Both the position numbers and the translations under genes were made by a program. A stretch of 64,000 nucleotides of DNA from Mediannikoviicoccus vaginalis (lineage in GTDB: Bacteria > Bacillota > Clostridia > Tissierellales > Peptoniphilaceae), in NCBI RefSeq assembly GCF_928097925.1, contig NZ_CAKMRI010000001.1, positions 62,001 through 126,000 on the forward strand. Direction: 5' to 3'. Numbering within the stretch: the first letter of the stretch is position 1; each line of letters starts with the position of its first letter. The notes beneath the pieces were generated by a model. The model had not been told where the DNA came from, searched no databases, and saw nothing but the letters and a program-made list of their open reading frames with translations. This document shows positions 33,088 to 42,208 of this stretch, piece by piece.

Positions 33088-33354
33088 ATGAAATTATTAT
33101 TACAATCTAGCAATGATTTTTTGATTACAACTGTTAAATCAATTTTAAAAGATAATATGATTAACTACGTCGATAGCGAGGGTAACCTAGATGGTTATTT
33201 AAACATAATGGGAGCAGGAGTTATAAAAAACGAAAGTATCTTTGTAAATGAAATTGATTTTGAAAAAGCCTATTCACTAGTACAAGAGTTTTTAGAGTAT
33301 AAACCAGATGTGGAAAGTATATTTTCTGATGAAGATGGATTGGAAGAGTATTAA
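33088..33354 (+). CDS. Small DUF2007-like protein (putative signal-transducing)
   Basis: An 88-residue acidic protein: LLLQSSNDFLITTVKSILKDNMINYVDSEG, then a Gly-rich turn and DFEKAYSLVQEFLE. Helix-strand pattern and length resemble DUF2007 (PF09413) domains. The match is by pattern only. It has GGAGGG upstream and its own short transcript space before the maltodextrin operon. Confidence 0.55.
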   Translation: MKLLLQSSNDFLITTVKSILKDNMINYVDSEGNLDGYLNIMGAGVIKNESIFVNEIDFEKAYSLVQEFLEYKPDVESIFSDEDGLEEY

Positions 33355-33409
33355 TTTATAAATGAAAATAAGAAAATGATAAGAAAAATCATAATTTAAT
33401 TATTGCTAT

Positions 33410-33478
33410 TCACAAATTCATCTTTATAGTATATGATTAATATGAAACGAATACAAAAAAATAAAAAAATCGTTTTCA
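33410..33478 (+). promoter_or_regulatory. Promoter and possible operator of the maltodextrin operon
   Basis: A likely promoter is TTCACA-17-TATGAT (about 33410-33438). Just downstream TGAAACGA (33443-33450) and TCGTTTTCA (33470-33478) form an imperfect inverted repeat flanking an A-rich centre, which could be a sugar-regulator operator. Assigned by position; no regulator is in the window. Confidence 0.4.
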
Positions 33479-33493
33479 ACAAAGGAGGATTAT

Positions 33494-34828
33494 ATGAAAA
33501 ATAAATTTTCAAAATTTTTAGCCCTTACATTAGGAGCAACAATGCTTTTTACAGCATGTGGTAAAAAGACAGGCGGCGCAGGGCAAGATTCTACGGCACA
33601 GGTGCAATCGGAAGGTGTTAAAGCTGAAATAACTGTACAGGTGGAAAAGGATTGGATGGACTACTATCAAAAAGCTGTTGATAAAGTTCTTGAAAAAAAT
33701 CCTGATTCAAAAATCAACCTAAAAGAAATCGGTTCATTTGACCACTTAGACATATTAAAGAGTACAGATGCTACAAACCCTGACTTTGCAGATGTGTTTG
33801 CACTACCACTAGACAGATTTACTGACCTTGTAAGTCAAGATGTACTAGGAGCTGTAAATGCACCAGCAATGGCAAAGGAAATTGGTGGATATGATAACTT
33901 TGACGATAGTCTTGGTGGATTCTTTAAAGATGGAGAAGACTATTTAGGATTTCCTTTAAACATCGAAACACTTGTAACATATGTTAATAAGGAAAACGCA
34001 GAAAAAGCAGGTATCGATTATGAAAATGCTATCGAATTAAACGATATAAAAGATCCTGCAAATGTTCTACTACCATTCTTTGACGCTTGGTTTGGTGTTG
34101 CATCTACAAACTCAGCTGGAATTTCTCTATTAAAAGAAGAAGACGGCAAGTTTGAATCAGACATGACTAAAGAATTTAAAGACCTTAGCGAAGATCAACA
34201 AAAATTATTTGAATCACTATTCGAATACTGGAAGAAACACAACGAAGCTAACTCACCTCTATTCTCAGGAGAAGATGAAGGTTGGGCATATATCGGTGAC
34301 GAATTCACAACAGGTGGTTCAGGCGTTATTAGACTTGGTGGACCATGGGAATTAAATGATAATGTTGAAAAGGCTGGAGACAATCTTGAAATTTATCCAA
34401 TTGACCATATAACAATAAATGGAAAACCACTTTCACACTGGCAAGGTGGATGGGCAATGGCAATAAATGCAAGAATTGAAGAAGATGCAGACAAGAAGGC
34501 ACTTGCTGAAAACTTCATAATGGAACTTGTTAATCCTGAAAATGCTGCAGAATTATTTAAAGCTACAGGAAAGATACTTCCAAATGTGTCTGCAGAAGAC
34601 TATGAAAAGACAGACCTTCCTGAACTAGACAAAAAGGTTATTAAAAATGTTATAGACTCATATGCTATATCAGAACCAAGACCAATCTTCAAAGAGTATG
34701 GAAATGTTTGGGACACTTGGAAAAATGCAATTCTTTCATGGAACAATGTTAAACCTGCAAACGCTGAAGAAGCTTACAAGGAACTTAACGCATCATTCAA
34801 ATCTATGATGGAAAATATAGGTAACTAA
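33494..34828 (+). CDS. Sugar ABC transporter substrate-binding lipoprotein (maltodextrin-type)
   Basis: A 444-residue extracellular solute-binding protein, family 1. A lipoprotein signal with the lipobox LFTAC places the lipid-anchored Cys at residue 22. Conserved elements include ADVFALPLDRF, YLGFPLNIETLVTYVNKENAEKAGI, GAWE-like LGGPWELND and SHWQGGWAMAINA. It captures malto-oligosaccharides for the permeases at 35283 and 37302. A strong hairpin follows before the rest of the operon, a common way to keep binding-protein mRNA levels higher. Confidence 0.92.
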   Translation: MKNKFSKFLALTLGATMLFTACGKKTGGAGQDSTAQVQSEGVKAEITVQVEKDWMDYYQKAVDKVLEKNPDSKINLKEIGSFDHLDILKSTDATNPDFADVFALPLDRFTDLVSQDVLGAVNAPAMAKEIGGYDNFDDSLGGFFKDGEDYLGFPLNIETLVTYVNKENAEKAGIDYENAIELNDIKDPANVLLPFFDAWFGVASTNSAGISLLKEEDGKFESDMTKEFKDLSEDQQKLFESLFEYWKKHNEANSPLFSGEDEGWAYIGDEFTTGGSGVIRLGGPWELNDNVEKAGDNLEIYPIDHITINGKPLSHWQGGWAMAINARIEEDADKKALAENFIMELVNPENAAELFKATGKILPNVSAEDYEKTDLPELDKKVIKNVIDSYAISEPRPIFKEYGNVWDTWKNAILSWNNVKPANAEEAYKELNASFKSMMENIGN

Positions 34829-34839
34829 TATGACAAAAT

Positions 34840-34862
34840 TAGCCGGGGATTTTCCCCGGTTA
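34840..34862 (+). promoter_or_regulatory. Strong hairpin without U-tract between binding protein and permease genes
   Basis: Ten-bp stem (CCGGGGA/TCCCCGG core plus A-T and G-U pairs, 3-nt loop) directly after the binding-protein gene, lacking a T-run. It more likely acts as an mRNA-stabilising or partial-termination element than as a full terminator. Confidence 0.65.
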
Positions 34863-34879
34863 ATATTTAGGAGTGAAAT

Positions 34880-35293
34880 TTGAAAAGTGAAAAACATATT
34901 ACAAAAATACTAATAACAGCCATATCAATAATAATACTCTCCTCATTTGAAGCATTTATTAAGGGAAAGTCAATTGCACTTTTTAATTTATTTCAGACCA
35001 AAACAGGTGGAGACATAGGAGATTATCTAAACTTTATTATGCTCAATTATTTTTTAGATATAATTGAACCATTAATCATATCTTTGTTTTTAGTATTTGC
35101 CATGAAAAAGCTTCGAGTAAATAGACTTATGAAGTTTGTACTTGGAGGAATGGTGGTGGCGAAGCTTATACTTAAAATCACCAAGTTGGAATTTAACTCC
35201 ATATTTTTCTACTTGGAAATTTTATTATATCTATTGTTTTTTTACTTTATCGTAACAATACCAATCTATAGTGAGGATAAAAATGAACTATAA
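34880..35293 (+). CDS. Small integral membrane protein of the maltodextrin operon, unknown function
   Basis: A 137-residue protein with about four hydrophobic segments (roughly residues 6-25, 45-72, 82-100 and 108-130) and no recognised domain. It starts with TTG, preceded by AGGAG at 34869-34873. Its end overlaps the MalF-like gene by 11 nt, so it is almost certainly made together with the transporter; it might be an accessory subunit, but nothing in the sequence proves this. Confidence 0.65.
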   Translation: MKSEKHITKILITAISIIILSSFEAFIKGKSIALFNLFQTKTGGDIGDYLNFIMLNYFLDIIEPLIISLFLVFAMKKLRVNRLMKFVLGGMVVAKLILKITKLEFNSIFFYLEILLYLLFFYFIVTIPIYSEDKNEL

Positions 35294-37298
35294 ATTAGAA
35301 ATTAGGGATAGTTTTGGGAATGTCCATGAGAGAAAAAATCAATATATTTTAGACTCTATAAAAAGTGGAGATGGACATGTGGACAAAAAATCACATCCCT
35401 ATACAAAAAAACTAAATGAGTTTAAAAGGTCGGAAAAAACTTTTCTCAATTCCTTAAAGAGTGTTGATGCCCATATTAAAGATGGTGACAGCAATATCAT
35501 TAAAGAATTGAAGAAAAGACTTTACAAAGCTTCTTTAAAAAAAGATTTTTATAGCAAATATCTTGACCTAACTTATTCTGCAGTTCTTAGATATGAAATT
35601 GCAGAGGCAGAACTAGATCAAATTCCTGCAATAATAAATCATTATGACGAACTAAATGAAAAACTTATTGAAAGTGAAGAAAGACTTAAAAACTTAGATC
35701 CTAACGAATTAAAAAAAGTAGAACAAGAAATTGAAGAAAAGAGAAAAGAACAAATAAAGAAATTTCATCAAAAGACAGATGAGATAAATAGAAAGTATAA
35801 AGAAGGACTTATTTCTAAAAAAGCGCAAAAAACTGAAGGTAAAATTGCCATAAGAGAGCATAAGGAAAAGCTAAATGAAATTGAGCTTTTAAATGAGAGT
35901 AAGTCTTTAAAAGAAACAATTGAAAATTTAAAACATAGAAAAAAAATAGACATAAAGTCTATGGACAATGTACTTGAGTCCTACATTTCAAATATTAGAA
36001 GAAAGACTCCAGTGGAAACTGAACAAAAGAAACCATTTTTAAGCTATGTAACAGCTGTTTTACCAGGACTTGGTCAACTGCTAAATGGACAAAAGATGAA
36101 GGCATTTTTGTTTTTCCTAGGAAGTTTATTTATATATTTAATTGCAATACCATATGCCCTTGGCTTTGGTAACTATCAAGGAGATGGAATTGCAGGCTTA
36201 ATCACCTTAGCTGAAGGTGGAAGAAGGCTGGACAGATCAATTATGTTTATGATTGAAGGAATTATTGCCATAATTTTAATGGTTTTAGCCATAGGCATAT
36301 TTGTAATGTCCTTTAAAGATGTATACAAAGTCGAAAAAGATAAGATAAAGGGAATAAGACCAAGAAACTGGTTTGAGACCAAAGAGATTATTGGAACAGA
36401 TGGTTTTCCATACTTGGTATCTTCACCGGGATACATCCTTACAATTTTCATAGTTCTTATTCCAATTATTACAGCAATACTAATTTCATTTACAAATCTA
36501 GATCCAAATCATCAATCAAAATTCACTTGGATTGGAATTGAAAACTATAAGATTTTATTCCTAGGTAGGGGAGTAGCTGGAAAGGCCTTCTGGTTAATCC
36601 TATTCTGGACACTGGTTTGGACTCTTGGAGCAACAACTCTTGCAATAGCACTTGGATTTATTTTGGCGCTTCTTGCAAATCAAGAGAGAATTAAAGGAAA
36701 GCCTATTTTTAGAACAATTTATCTACTACCATGGGCTGTGCCTGCATTTATTACAATAATGTTCTTCTCTTTAATGGTTGGAAGGCAGGGGCCAATTACA
36801 GAGCTATTTAAAAATGTATTTAATATTACGCTGGATGTAAAATCAAATCCAACACTTACAAGAATTTCCCTAATATTGTTACAGGGATGGCTTGGTTCAT
36901 CATATATATTCCTATTATCCACAGGGGTATTACAGGGAATTCCAAAGGATTTATACGAAAGTGCAGATATTGACGGAGCCACAGGTCTTCAAAAGACTTG
37001 GAGAATTACAATACCACTTGTACTATTCCAAACAGCTCCACTACTAATTAGTCAATACACCTTCAACTTTAACAACTTTTCCATTATCTATCTCTTTAAT
37101 GGAGGAGGGCCATTCAATCCAAGTAAGTATGGAAACCTTGCAGGGTCTTCGGACATTTTAATTTCATATATTTACAAGCTTACTATGGAATCAAATTATC
37201 AGGCCCTTGGTGCTGCCATAAGTATATTGATTTCATTGGTGTTAATGTTCTTTGCCTACATTGGATTTAAGAACACCAAAGCATTTAAGGAGAGTTAA
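35283..37298 (+). CDS. MalF-like sugar ABC permease with a long N-terminal coiled-coil extension
   Basis: At 671 residues it is about twice the length of an ordinary sugar permease. Residues 1-250 are hydrophilic, Lys/Glu-rich and helical, probably a cytoplasmic coiled coil. A membrane segment with LPGLGQLLNGQKMKAFLFF follows at about 255-290, then another near 340, and finally a standard binding-protein-dependent permease domain (about 375-671) with the EAA-type loop ESADIDGATGLQKTWRITIPL. The start at 35283 follows GTGAGGA, and overlaps the previous gene. It pairs with the MalG-like permease to import maltodextrins. Confidence 0.9.
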   Translation: MNYKLEIRDSFGNVHERKNQYILDSIKSGDGHVDKKSHPYTKKLNEFKRSEKTFLNSLKSVDAHIKDGDSNIIKELKKRLYKASLKKDFYSKYLDLTYSAVLRYEIAEAELDQIPAIINHYDELNEKLIESEERLKNLDPNELKKVEQEIEEKRKEQIKKFHQKTDEINRKYKEGLISKKAQKTEGKIAIREHKEKLNEIELLNESKSLKETIENLKHRKKIDIKSMDNVLESYISNIRRKTPVETEQKKPFLSYVTAVLPGLGQLLNGQKMKAFLFFLGSLFIYLIAIPYALGFGNYQGDGIAGLITLAEGGRRLDRSIMFMIEGIIAIILMVLAIGIFVMSFKDVYKVEKDKIKGIRPRNWFETKEIIGTDGFPYLVSSPGYILTIFIVLIPIITAILISFTNLDPNHQSKFTWIGIENYKILFLGRGVAGKAFWLILFWTLVWTLGATTLAIALGFILALLANQERIKGKPIFRTIYLLPWAVPAFITIMFFSLMVGRQGPITELFKNVFNITLDVKSNPTLTRISLILLQGWLGSSYIFLLSTGVLQGIPKDLYESADIDGATGLQKTWRITIPLVLFQTAPLLISQYTFNFNNFSIIYLFNGGGPFNPSKYGNLAGSSDILISYIYKLTMESNYQALGAAISILISLVLMFFAYIGFKNTKAFKES

Positions 37299-37301
37299 GT
37301 T

Positions 37302-38192
37302 ATGAAGAAAAATAAAGAAAAAAAACTACATCTTTCTGATAGTCAACCGCTGGACACCATTGGAGTTATATGTTTAGTACTCTCTTATATTATTTTAATA
37401 ACTTGGGCGATACTAATTATATGGCCACTTGCCATAATGGTTATATCCAGTTTTAATGGCGGACAGAGCAGATATATTTCCCTTTCAGGAAATTTCCAGT
37501 TTTCATTTAGACATTTTCAATATCTATTCAAGGAAACATATTTTTTGAAATGGGTTAAAAATACAATTGTAATAGCTGTATCAACCTCAATCTTAACCTT
37601 GATTATAGTTTCATTTACAGGCTATGCCTATTCTAGATATAGATTCAAAGGTAAAAGAGGAAGTTTAATGGCAATTATGTTGATTCAAACTATACCTGCA
37701 TTTGCGGGAATAACAGCCTACTATGCAATCCATTCAATTGTAAGTGGAATTATTCCAGTATTTTCAAGAACTGTGATGCTTATTTTAATCTACTCCGGTG
37801 GAGGAATTGCATCAAACACCTTTATACTAAAGGGTTACATCGATTCGATTTCAAAGGAACTGGATGAAGCTGCAAAGATTGACGGATGTTCAAACTTTAA
37901 ATTGTATAGACTTATAATCATGCCAATTGCAAGGCCTATGCTTGCCATTATAGCACTATGGTCATTTATTGGTCCATTTATGGACTATATGTTACCAAAA
38001 ATACTTTTGACAAATCCATCAGAGTACACTTTGGCAACGGGACTATACACATTGATAAGTGACGTTAGAACAATGAACGCACCTGCCTTTGCTGCAGGAG
38101 GGCTATTAACAGCTATACCTATAATTATTTTATTTATCAGCCTACAAAATCAACTTGTATCTGGATTGAGTAGTGGTTCAGTTAAAGGCTAG
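37302..38192 (+). CDS. MalG-like sugar ABC permease
   Basis: A 296-residue permease with six hydrophobic helices. The EAA loop is KELDEAAKIDGCSNFKLYRLIIMPIARP, the contact point for the ATPase. It forms the heterodimeric channel with the MalF-like protein 3 nt upstream. A GGAG-containing site lies in the end of that gene. Sugar class is inferred from the operon's malQ. Confidence 0.93.
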   Translation: MKKNKEKKLHLSDSQPLDTIGVICLVLSYIILITWAILIIWPLAIMVISSFNGGQSRYISLSGNFQFSFRHFQYLFKETYFLKWVKNTIVIAVSTSILTLIIVSFTGYAYSRYRFKGKRGSLMAIMLIQTIPAFAGITAYYAIHSIVSGIIPVFSRTVMLILIYSGGGIASNTFILKGYIDSISKELDEAAKIDGCSNFKLYRLIIMPIARPMLAIIALWSFIGPFMDYMLPKILLTNPSEYTLATGLYTLISDVRTMNAPAFAAGGLLTAIPIIILFISLQNQLVSGLSSGSVKG

Positions 38193-38200
38193 GAGGAAAT

Positions 38201-39286
38201 ATGAGAGTATTATTAAAAAATATTGGTAAAAAATATGAAGGTAGAGATAAATTTACCATTAGAAATATAAGCTTAGAGATTAAAGATAAAGAATTTTGTG
38301 TAATTCTTGGACCATCAGGATGTGGTAAGTCAACTCTTTTAAGAATGATTGCAGGGCTTACTTCAATTACAGAAGGGGAACTTTACTTTGGAGACAAACT
38401 TATGAATAGAGTGCTTCCAAAGGACAGAGATATTGCAATGGTGTTTCAATCCTATGCACTTTATCCTCACTTAACAGTTTATGACAACATGGCCTTTTCC
38501 CTTAAGATGAAAAAGGAAAGAAAAGAAGTTATTCATGAAAGGGTTATGGAAGCTGCAAAGATTCTTCAAATTGAAGATTATCTTTACTCAAGACCGTCAG
38601 ATATCTCCGGGGGACAAAGACAAAGGGTTGCCCTTGGTAGAGCCATGGTTAGAAAACCAAATGTATTCTTGATGGACGAGCCCCTTTCAAACCTTGATGC
38701 AAAATTAAGAGAGCACATGAGAGTTGAACTTGTTAGACTACATCAAAGACTTGAAACTACTTCAATATATGTAACCCACGACCAAACTGAAGCCATGACT
38801 ATGGCGGATAAAATAATCCTTTTGGATAAAGGTAAAATTCAACAATTTGGTACACCAAAAGAATTTTATGACAAGCCCCAAAATCTATTTGTAGCAGGAT
38901 TTATCGGATCACCTACCATGAATATAATCAAGGGTAAGATGGATGGTGAAAAGTTTGTTTCTGAATATAAGAATGTTGTGGTTACTCCAAGTGAAGAAGA
39001 CCTTAAATATCTAAAGGAATATGACGGAAAAGATGTTTATATGGGAATAAGATCTGAAAGGTTTTTAGCGAAGAAGTCTGAAGAGAATTCCTTTGAAGCA
39101 AAGGTGGAAGTAATAGAGATGCTTGGAAAGGAAAAGTTACTTCATATAAGAACAAAGGGAGACCACGAAATGGTTGTGTCTCAACCTGGTCACTTCCAAT
39201 ACGAAGTTGGAGAGTATCACAACTTTACCTTCGACTTAGATGCACTTCACTTCTTTGATTATGAAACGGAAGAAAGAATTAATTAA
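38201..39286 (+). CDS. Sugar ABC transporter ATPase (MsmX/UgpC/MalK type)
   Basis: A 361-residue ATPase with Walker A GPSGCGKST, Q-loop FQSYALYPHLTVYDNMAF, the signature ISGGQRQR, Walker B VFLMDEPLSNLDA and switch His in YVTHDQTEAMTM. The C-terminal TOBE-like region (about 240-361) is typical of carbohydrate importers. It energises the two permeases before it. AGGAGG ahead of the ATG. Such ATPases are often shared between several importers in Firmicutes. Confidence 0.95.
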   Translation: MRVLLKNIGKKYEGRDKFTIRNISLEIKDKEFCVILGPSGCGKSTLLRMIAGLTSITEGELYFGDKLMNRVLPKDRDIAMVFQSYALYPHLTVYDNMAFSLKMKKERKEVIHERVMEAAKILQIEDYLYSRPSDISGGQRQRVALGRAMVRKPNVFLMDEPLSNLDAKLREHMRVELVRLHQRLETTSIYVTHDQTEAMTMADKIILLDKGKIQQFGTPKEFYDKPQNLFVAGFIGSPTMNIIKGKMDGEKFVSEYKNVVVTPSEEDLKYLKEYDGKDVYMGIRSERFLAKKSEENSFEAKVEVIEMLGKEKLLHIRTKGDHEMVVSQPGHFQYEVGEYHNFTFDLDALHFFDYETEERIN

Positions 39287-39301
39287 TAGCAGGAAGGTGT
39301 T

Positions 39302-40819
39302 ATGCTAGACGAAAAATATAATTTTAAAAAAATTAGCGAAAATAGAACTTCAGGTGTTCTTCTTCATATAACTTCACTACCAAATGAATTTGGTGTTGGA
39401 AGCCTTGGAGAAGAATCTAGAGAATTTATTAGAAAGCTAAATCAGGCGGGACAAACTTGGTGGCAAATACTACCAATAGGCCCGACTGGTTACGGTGACT
39501 CACCATATCAATCTTTTTCAAGTTATGCAGGTAATCTCTATTTAATAAATTTAGATTATTTAAAAGAATGTTCTCTACTGACACGTGAAGAGATAGAATA
39601 TGTGAAGTCTCTATATGATAATGAAAGAGTTGACTTTGGAAAGTTATATCATGAAAGATATGAAACTTTACAAAAGGCCTATGAGAGATTTGATACTTCA
39701 TCACTAACATTTGAATCCTTCTGTAGAGAAAATAGCTTTTGGTTAAATGACTATGCACTATTTATGACCTTGAAAGATATAAATGAAGGAAGGCCTTGGC
39801 AAGAGTGGGAAGACAAATATAAATTTAGGCATGAAGAGGCATTAGAAGAGTTTGAGAATAATAACTTTTCAAAGGTGAACTTCTATAGATTTTTACAATT
39901 TCAATTCTTCAGTCAATGGGACGGGCTAAAGCAATACGCCCATGAACATGGAATAAAAATAGTTGGTGACTTGCCCATATATGTTGCAGAAGACAGCTGT
40001 GACTGTTGGGCAAACCCAGAACTTTTTTCACTGGATGAAAATTTAAAACCAGTTTGGGTTGGGGGATGTCCTCCAGATGGTTTTTCAGATGACGGACAGC
40101 TTTGGGGCAATCCTTGTTACGACTGGGACTACCACGAAGAAACTGAATACAATTGGTGGGTAAATAGATTCAAGTGGTTATTTGGTCTATTTGACTGCAT
40201 TAGAATTGACCACTTCAGAGGTTTCGAATCCTATTGGAGAATACCTGCGGGAGACGACACTGCAAGAAATGGTTCATGGATACAGGGCCCGGGCATGAAG
40301 TTATTTTCAAAACTAAAAGATGAACTTGGAGAACTTCCTATAATTGCAGAAGACTTAGGCTATATGACCAAAGAGGTCTATCAATTTAGAAAAGACACGG
40401 GCTTTCCTGGCATGAAAATATTATTATTTGCCTTTAGTCCCGACGCATCATCAGACTATCTTCCACATAACATAGAAAGAGACTTTGTTGTGTACCCGTC
40501 CACCCACGACTCAGATACAATAATGGGATGGATTAAAGATCATGACCAAGCTGAAGTTACGTTTGCAAGGAGATATTTAAACCTAACTGATGAAGAAGGT
40601 TTGAATTGGGGAATGATTAGAGGTGCAATGACCTGTGTTGCAGACATGGCAATTTTTCAAATGCAAGACATTTTAGGCTTCGACAATGGAACTAGAATGA
40701 ACTATCCAGGAACTGCATCGGGAAACTGGACTTGGAGAATGAAACATGGAGAGTTTTCTGATGAACTAATAGAAAAATTAAGATTTTATACCCACATGAG
40801 TGGAAGAATTAAAAAATAA
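39302..40819 (+). CDS. malQ: 4-alpha-glucanotransferase (amylomaltase)
   Basis: A 505-residue GH77 enzyme moving glucan segments between maltodextrins in the cytoplasm. It begins RTSGVLLHITSLPNEFGVGSLG, then shows WWQILPIGPTGYGDSPYQSFS, VGDLPIYVAEDS, the nucleophile region IRIDHFRGF, the acid/base IIAEDLGY and HDSDT. It is the last gene of the import operon and defines its substrate as malto-oligosaccharides. Start 39302 lies after AGGAAGG. Confidence 0.96.
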   Translation: MLDEKYNFKKISENRTSGVLLHITSLPNEFGVGSLGEESREFIRKLNQAGQTWWQILPIGPTGYGDSPYQSFSSYAGNLYLINLDYLKECSLLTREEIEYVKSLYDNERVDFGKLYHERYETLQKAYERFDTSSLTFESFCRENSFWLNDYALFMTLKDINEGRPWQEWEDKYKFRHEEALEEFENNNFSKVNFYRFLQFQFFSQWDGLKQYAHEHGIKIVGDLPIYVAEDSCDCWANPELFSLDENLKPVWVGGCPPDGFSDDGQLWGNPCYDWDYHEETEYNWWVNRFKWLFGLFDCIRIDHFRGFESYWRIPAGDDTARNGSWIQGPGMKLFSKLKDELGELPIIAEDLGYMTKEVYQFRKDTGFPGMKILLFAFSPDASSDYLPHNIERDFVVYPSTHDSDTIMGWIKDHDQAEVTFARRYLNLTDEEGLNWGMIRGAMTCVADMAIFQMQDILGFDNGTRMNYPGTASGNWTWRMKHGEFSDELIEKLRFYTHMSGRIKK

Positions 40820-40820
40820 T

Positions 40821-40864
40821 AAAAAACTGTTGGATGACTTTTATCATTCAACAGTTTTCTTTTT
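40821..40864. terminator. Bidirectional intrinsic terminator
   Basis: 15-bp stem AAAACTGTTGGATGA/TCATTCAACAGTTTT (one G-U), A-rich before and TCTTTTTA after, between convergent malQ and ClC genes. Confidence 0.85.
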
Positions 40865-42113
40865 ATAGGTTTAAAGATTTAAATGTCCAATTCTTTAAGC
40901 TGTGATATACTGGATCAGATTCTAAAAATTCTGCAACAATAAGTGATATTGATGAAACTATTACCAGTGGAAGTAGCGACATGGCACCTCCAGTCATTTC
41001 AAATACCAAAATCACCGCAAGTATTGGCGCCCTTACTACAGATGCAAGAATTCCTGTCATACCTAAAACTATAAGGGCAGGGGCAAGGTTTATAAAAGAC
41101 GGTCCCAATATCTTTGAGAATACACTTCCAGTTAATGCCCCTAGAACAAGGATAGGTAAAAATATTCCACCCTGTGCACCTGTTCCATAGCAAAAGCAAG
41201 TAAATATTAGTTTTACAGCAAGCATTGCTAGTAAAATTCCCAATGAATGGTCTGACTCTAATAAACTTTCTATTACATTATGTCCTCCACCTAGAAGCCC
41301 AGGCATAAAGATAAATAAAATAAATGCAAATACAGATGCAAACATGGGCTTATATCTCTTTTTTATTTTGATTTTACTAAACATCTTTAGATTAAACATT
41401 AAATTAGAATTAAAGATAACTCCAACAAATCCAGTTAATACACCTAAAATCATAAATAGGATTATTGCCTTTCCATCAAACATAATATCTGAAACTTGAG
41501 AAAAGGAGTTTTTATATCCAAAGAACTGTTTACTAATGAAATCTGCAACTACACATGCAATCAACATAATAACTAAAAGCCTTTGTGTAATCTTTTTGTA
41601 CATCTCTTCAATTGCGAACAACACTCCCGATAGTGGAGCGTTAAATGCAGCGGCTATACCTGCTCCAGCGCCTGCAGCAACAAATATTTTTGTTTCAGTA
41701 TCTCTTTTTGTTTTGTCTGACACCAGTTTTCCACATGAACCACCTATTTGAATACATGGTCCTTCCATACCAAGGGAATAACCAATAAAGGCTCCAAGGG
41801 ATCCACCAATGAACTTTGCAAAGATTACCTTGAGTGGGTTCATACTCACCTTCGATTCAATTTCCAATTGAATTTGAGGTATGCCTGAACCTGAAGATAG
41901 TGGCTCAAATTCAAGTAGCAGTCCGATTATGTATCCAAGGACTAGTGCAACAATTAAAAAAATAAAATAAAATTTAAAATCTTTTTCGGCAAACAGATTT
42001 CCTCGAAGCTTTCCAAGTAAAGTTAGGGAGTATCTATAGGCGGAGCTAAAGACTCCCGCTAAGACACCTATAATAAGTCCATAAAAACCTGTTACCAATG
42101 CTTTCTTTTTCAT
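40863..42113 (-). CDS. ClC-family chloride channel/antiporter
   Basis: A 416-residue membrane protein with the ClC selectivity motifs: GSGIPQIQ, GMEGPCIQIGG with the external gating glutamate, GGIFLPIL, and the FAIEEM glutamate which in H+/Cl- exchangers is the internal proton site. This suggests an antiporter more than a channel. No C-terminal CBS or TrkA-C domain is present. Divergent from dsdA. Confidence 0.92.
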   Translation of the reverse strand: MKKKALVTGFYGLIIGVLAGVFSSAYRYSLTLLGKLRGNLFAEKDFKFYFIFLIVALVLGYIIGLLLEFEPLSSGSGIPQIQLEIESKVSMNPLKVIFAKFIGGSLGAFIGYSLGMEGPCIQIGGSCGKLVSDKTKRDTETKIFVAAGAGAGIAAAFNAPLSGVLFAIEEMYKKITQRLLVIMLIACVVADFISKQFFGYKNSFSQVSDIMFDGKAIILFMILGVLTGFVGVIFNSNLMFNLKMFSKIKIKKRYKPMFASVFAFILFIFMPGLLGGGHNVIESLLESDHSLGILLAMLAVKLIFTCFCYGTGAQGGIFLPILVLGALTGSVFSKILGPSFINLAPALIVLGMTGILASVVRAPILAVILVFEMTGGAMSLLPLVIVSSISLIVAEFLESDPVYHSLKNWTFKSLNL

Positions 42114-42208
42114 ATAATCACCTAGTATAATTTTACCATATTTTTAAAATATACAAGACGTAATAAAATAATGGGGTAAAATATAAAGAGATAAAGGATG
42201 GAGGAATT

